Origin: Promethearchaeota archaeon
GTDB taxonomy: Archaea > Asgardarchaeota > Lokiarchaeia > Sigynarchaeales > SOKP01
NCBI GenBank assembly: GCA_030620005.1
Contig: JAUXAJ010000266.1
Coordinates: 1 to 7,147, forward strand
Direction of reading: 5' to 3'
DNA: 7,147 nt
This document shows, one piece after another, positions 5,453 to 7,147 of the stretch; positions within the stretch are counted from its first letter, which is position 1; each line of letters begins with the position of its first letter. Made by a program: the position numbers and the translations under genes. The notes below the pieces were generated by a model. That model was not told where the DNA came from. It saw nothing but the letters and a program-made list of their open reading frames with translations, and did not search any database.

Positions 5453-5500
5453 GTTTCTAAAATTTTTAGATATAAATTTCTTAACAATTATTCATTACAT

Positions 5501-5520
5501 CATTTAAATACATTTAAAGA
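5501..5520. repeat. Tandem 10-bp repeat in the divergent promoter region
   Basis: CATTTAAATA (5501-5510) is followed directly by CATTTAAAGA (5511-5520), so the 8-mer CATTTAAA recurs at a spacing of one helical turn. Read on the minus strand each unit contains TTTAAATG, a TATA-like box placed 25-35 nt upstream of a plausible start for the 7TM operon (ATG at 5452). It could be a double TATA box or an operator on one face of the DNA. Confidence 0.4.
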
Positions 5521-5553
5521 TTTAGTTTTAATTTTAAAAATCAGAAAGGATTA

Positions 5554-5560
5554 TTTAAAA
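5554..5560 (+). promoter_or_regulatory. TATA-like box of the AlkD-type gene
   Basis: TTTAAAA lies after the purine-rich AGAAAGGA (5542-5549), a BRE-like context. Transcription would start near 5583. That is almost at the TTG at 5586 and about 42 nt before the ATG at 5625. Confidence 0.35.
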
Positions 5561-5624
5561 AATTTTTTTAGAATTAATTCCATTATTGGACCCTCGATTT
5601 GAATTAGGGATTGAACGGATTACC

Positions 5625-6362
5625 ATGATTGGTACAATTACTGATGAAATAAAGAAATCGTTAAAGGAGAACGCTCCTGCACTAACTCAAGATCAAAGGT
5701 CCCGAATGTACAAGATATTGAATTCTAAAAATCCTAATTTTATTTGTCATGGTCTTAAAGTATCTGAGATTGAGAATATTGTTAAAGCTATTTATAATAA
5801 ATTTGAATGCTCGTATCAGGACGCCATTGGAGTTTTTAAAGAATTAATGAAATCCGATGTTAATGATGAACAATTTTCGGCGATTTTATTCATAGACAGA
5901 TATAAAAGAAATTTTAACGGAAATACAATCAAGCTGTTCCATGATGAACTAGCAAAGTATTGTAGTACATGGGCTCTCTGTGATAGTTCCATGATAAGAT
6001 TAGGCTCGTTTTTAGGAAAAAAGTGTAATGAAAAATTAGCAAGGGAAACCATACAAGATTGGTCTAATGATAAAAACATGTGGGTAAGGCGGGCTTCAAT
6101 AGTTATTCTTTTAAAAATTATCATGGTCAAGAGAGAATTTGATAAAGAATATGTTTTTGCCTTTGTCGAAAAAATGCTTCAATATCCCGAAGATTACGTG
6201 CAAAAAGGAATTGGATGGTTGCTTAAAACCTGCTCTAAACACGAACCCGAGTTAATATTTAATTATTTAAAAGAAAATAAAAAAGCATTACCTAGATTAA
6301 TTTTACGATATGCAAGCGAGAAACTTTCAAAAGAAAAGCGGGCTCAAGTTTTAAAGAATTAG
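5625..6362 (+). CDS. AlkD-type DNA glycosylase homologue (HEAT-like repeats)
   Basis: This protein belongs to the DNA alkylation repair family (AlkC/AlkD type), all-helical HEAT-like proteins that excise positively charged alkylated bases such as N3- and N7-alkylpurines. Numbered from the ATG at 5625 (245 aa), the sequence shows SKNPNFICHGLKVSEIENIV near the N-terminus, FKELMKSDVNDEQFSAILFIDRYKRNF, STWALCDS, NMWVRRASIVIL, EKMLQYPEDYVQKGIGWLLK and LPRLILRYASEKL. The residues that bind the lesion in Bacillus cereus AlkD (W109, D113, R148, W187) have counterparts W116, D120, R155 and W198. The W-D distance of 4 and the D-R distance of 35 match exactly, which supports an active enzyme. The reading frame is open from a TTG at 5586 (258 aa). 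I prefer the ATG because the 13 extra residues are not family-like, but the promoter spacing leaves the TTG possible. A pyrimidine-rich stretch follows the stop. Confidence 0.85.
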   Translation: MIGTITDEIKKSLKENAPALTQDQRSRMYKILNSKNPNFICHGLKVSEIENIVKAIYNKFECSYQDAIGVFKELMKSDVNDEQFSAILFIDRYKRNFNGNTIKLFHDELAKYCSTWALCDSSMIRLGSFLGKKCNEKLARETIQDWSNDKNMWVRRASIVILLKIIMVKREFDKEYVFAFVEKMLQYPEDYVQKGIGWLLKTCSKHEPELIFNYLKENKKALPRLILRYASEKLSKEKRAQVLKN

Positions 6363-6380
6363 TAGATTATTAAAATTAAT

Positions 6381-6403
6381 CCTTCTCTTTTATTATTTCT
6401 TTT
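6381..6403 (+). terminator. Pyrimidine-rich stretch after the AlkD-type gene
   Basis: A run dominated by T and C, with T-clusters at 6388-6391, 6395-6397 and 6399-6402, begins 18 nt after the stop codon. It fits the U-rich signals at which archaeal transcription ends. It lies in the 51-nt gap between the two convergent genes. Confidence 0.3.
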
Positions 6404-6413
6404 AGAATGGAGT

Positions 6414-6962
6414 TCACTGATTGTTAGCGTTTTCTATAGAATTATAAATTTCCAACGCTAATTTTTCAAACACATCGTCCACTCCAACATTATTTTTTGA
6501 ACTTGTTTCAAGATAAACGCTTGACTTTAACTTTGCCAATATCTCATTAATATCTCGAGAATAATATTTAACATTTTCTTCATTTGTTATGTCAAGTTTA
6601 GTTCCAACTAGAACGCTCGGTGTCTCCCCAATAGTATAATCTATTTCTTTCTTCCACTTTAACAAATTAAAATATGTAATATTTCTGGTAAGATCAAAAG
6701 TGTAGATAACCCCGTTAGCTCCTTGGTAGAAATTCTGCCTGATCAATGCAAATTGATCTTGATTTCCAATATCCCAAATTTGCAGTGTTACATACGAATT
6801 AATTTCTGGAATTTTAAGTCTTTTTATAAAAAAATTAGTTCCAATGGTCATTTGAGTATTTGCTAAAAATTTACCCTCAATGTACCGAACAAGAAGTGTA
6901 GTTTTACCAACTCCTCCATCGCCGATAATTACAACCTTATACATTCTCTTTTGCATGTACAT
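6414..6962 (-). CDS. Ras-superfamily small GTPase with atypical switch II (DIGNQ)
   Basis: This is an Asgard-type small GTPase, a GTP-dependent molecular switch. Numbered from the ATG at 6962 (182 aa), the P-loop is GDGGVGKT (14-21), and switch I has T39 in MTIGTNFF. The G3 motif is WDIGNQDQF (63-71), G4 is GTKLD (T121, K122, D124, the Rho/Rac form of NKxD) and G5 is ETSSK (152-156). In most relatives G3 reads WD-T/I/V-A/G-GQ. Here the near-invariant glycine equivalent to Ras G60 is asparagine (N67), while the catalytic Gln equivalent (Q68) is kept. The chain ends in ENANNQ with no cysteine, so C-terminal prenylation is unlikely. The frame is open from a TTG at 6989. ATGs at 6962, 6956 and 6944 are all usable, and the last gives the compact start MYKVVIIGDGG. 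It is convergent with the AlkD-type gene and shares the strand of the 7TM pair but not its operon. Confidence 0.92.
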   Translation of the reverse strand: MYMQKRMYKVVIIGDGGVGKTTLLVRYIEGKFLANTQMTIGTNFFIKRLKIPEINSYVTLQIWDIGNQDQFALIRQNFYQGANGVIYTFDLTRNITYFNLLKWKKEIDYTIGETPSVLVGTKLDITNEENVKYYSRDINEILAKLKSSVYLETSSKNNVGVDDVFEKLALEIYNSIENANNQ

Positions 6963-7147
6963 TCTCGATCGGTAGAAATTTTTTATCAAACATTTACTTA
7001 ATTTTAATAATAACTTAAGTTTTGTAATTTTTTCTAAAGAATAATAAAGATCTTGTTTCTATTAATTTAAAACTTTAGTATCTTTAAAATTTGTACTAGT
7101 TTTACATCTATACGCAGCCCATTTTTAACGATAAGTTGATACTATTT
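6963..7147. other. Upstream region of the GTPase gene, no further gene seen
   Basis: The stretch is very AT-rich. On the minus strand TTATTAAAA (7002-7010) could be the TATA box of the GTPase gene, giving a start near 6980 and a short leader. A minus-strand frame open from the window edge closes at 7108 after only twelve codons. It could be the tail of an upstream gene, but nothing supports this. No other feature is visible. Confidence 0.35.

Noticed and set aside
5633..5645. CTGA/TGATGA box C/D-like motif
   Set aside because: It lies within the coding start of the AlkD-type gene, with no partner boxes at guide-RNA spacing.
5816..6130. Minus-strand frame inside the AlkD-type gene
   Set aside because: The plus-strand frame holds all conserved AlkD residues.
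7108..7146. Tail of an upstream minus-strand gene at the window edge
   Set aside because: Only twelve codons are open before the stop, with no recognisable sequence. It cannot be told from chance.
1..7147. CRISPR array, IS element, phage or toxin-antitoxin signature
   Set aside because: No spaced direct repeats, no terminal inverted repeats with a transposase, and no matching protein families are seen.

Overview
The window is a very AT-rich archaeal chromosome segment. It carries an archaeal/eukaryotic-type RNase P subunit (Rpp21/Rnp4), an archaeal/eukaryotic-type rRNA methyltransferase (Nep1/Emg1), a tRNA interrupted by bulge-helix-bulge introns, TATA-box-like promoters without strong Shine-Dalgarno sites, and a Ras/Rab-like small GTPase. 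Eukaryote-like small GTPases beside membrane proteins that end in a longin/roadblock-like domain point to an Asgard archaeon, most likely of the Lokiarchaeia/Promethearchaeota type. This placement is inferred from gene content and was not checked by phylogeny. No phage, IS or CRISPR signature was seen.

Layout. Positions 24-287 (+) encode a small membrane protein of unknown function, followed by an A/T hairpin with a T-tract. Positions 370-422 can fold as a compact H-type pseudoknot just upstream of the RNase P subunit gene (444-767, +). The nep1 gene (816-1490, +) follows, with its own TATA-like box. These two genes act in tRNA 5' maturation and small-subunit rRNA modification. Positions 1547-1679 (+) hold a tRNA-Gly(UCC) gene broken by two noncanonical introns: 32 nt in the D-loop and 29 nt at the T-stem/T-loop border. 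Removing both leaves a regular 72-nt cloverleaf. The 318-nt gap 1680-1997 has no gene but contains several inverted repeats and T-tracts, and may encode a small structured RNA. Positions 1998-3131 (+) encode a SplB-type radical SAM protein.

On the minus strand, 5452 down to 3173 is a two-gene operon with a 12-nt gap. It encodes two divergent paralogues, each with seven predicted membrane helices and a cytoplasmic C-terminal domain that looks like the Asgard longin/roadblock-like fold. This is a receptor-like architecture. Divergent from it is an AlkD-type HEAT-repeat DNA glycosylase homologue (about 5625-6362, +). A Ras-superfamily GTPase (6962-6414, -) converges on that gene and has an unusual switch II motif (DIGNQ instead of DxxGQ).

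How the genes may work together. The left half is RNA maturation: an RNase P subunit, an rRNA methyltransferase, and an intron-bearing tRNA that needs both RNase P and the splicing endonuclease. The right half combines a possible membrane sensor pair with a small GTPase. Longin and roadblock domains commonly bind or regulate small GTPases, so a link is attractive, but an opposite-strand gene separates them and nothing in the sequence proves it. The best candidates for something undescribed are the 7TM-longin-like pair, the pseudoknotted leader of the RNase P gene, and the doubly interrupted tRNA-Gly.
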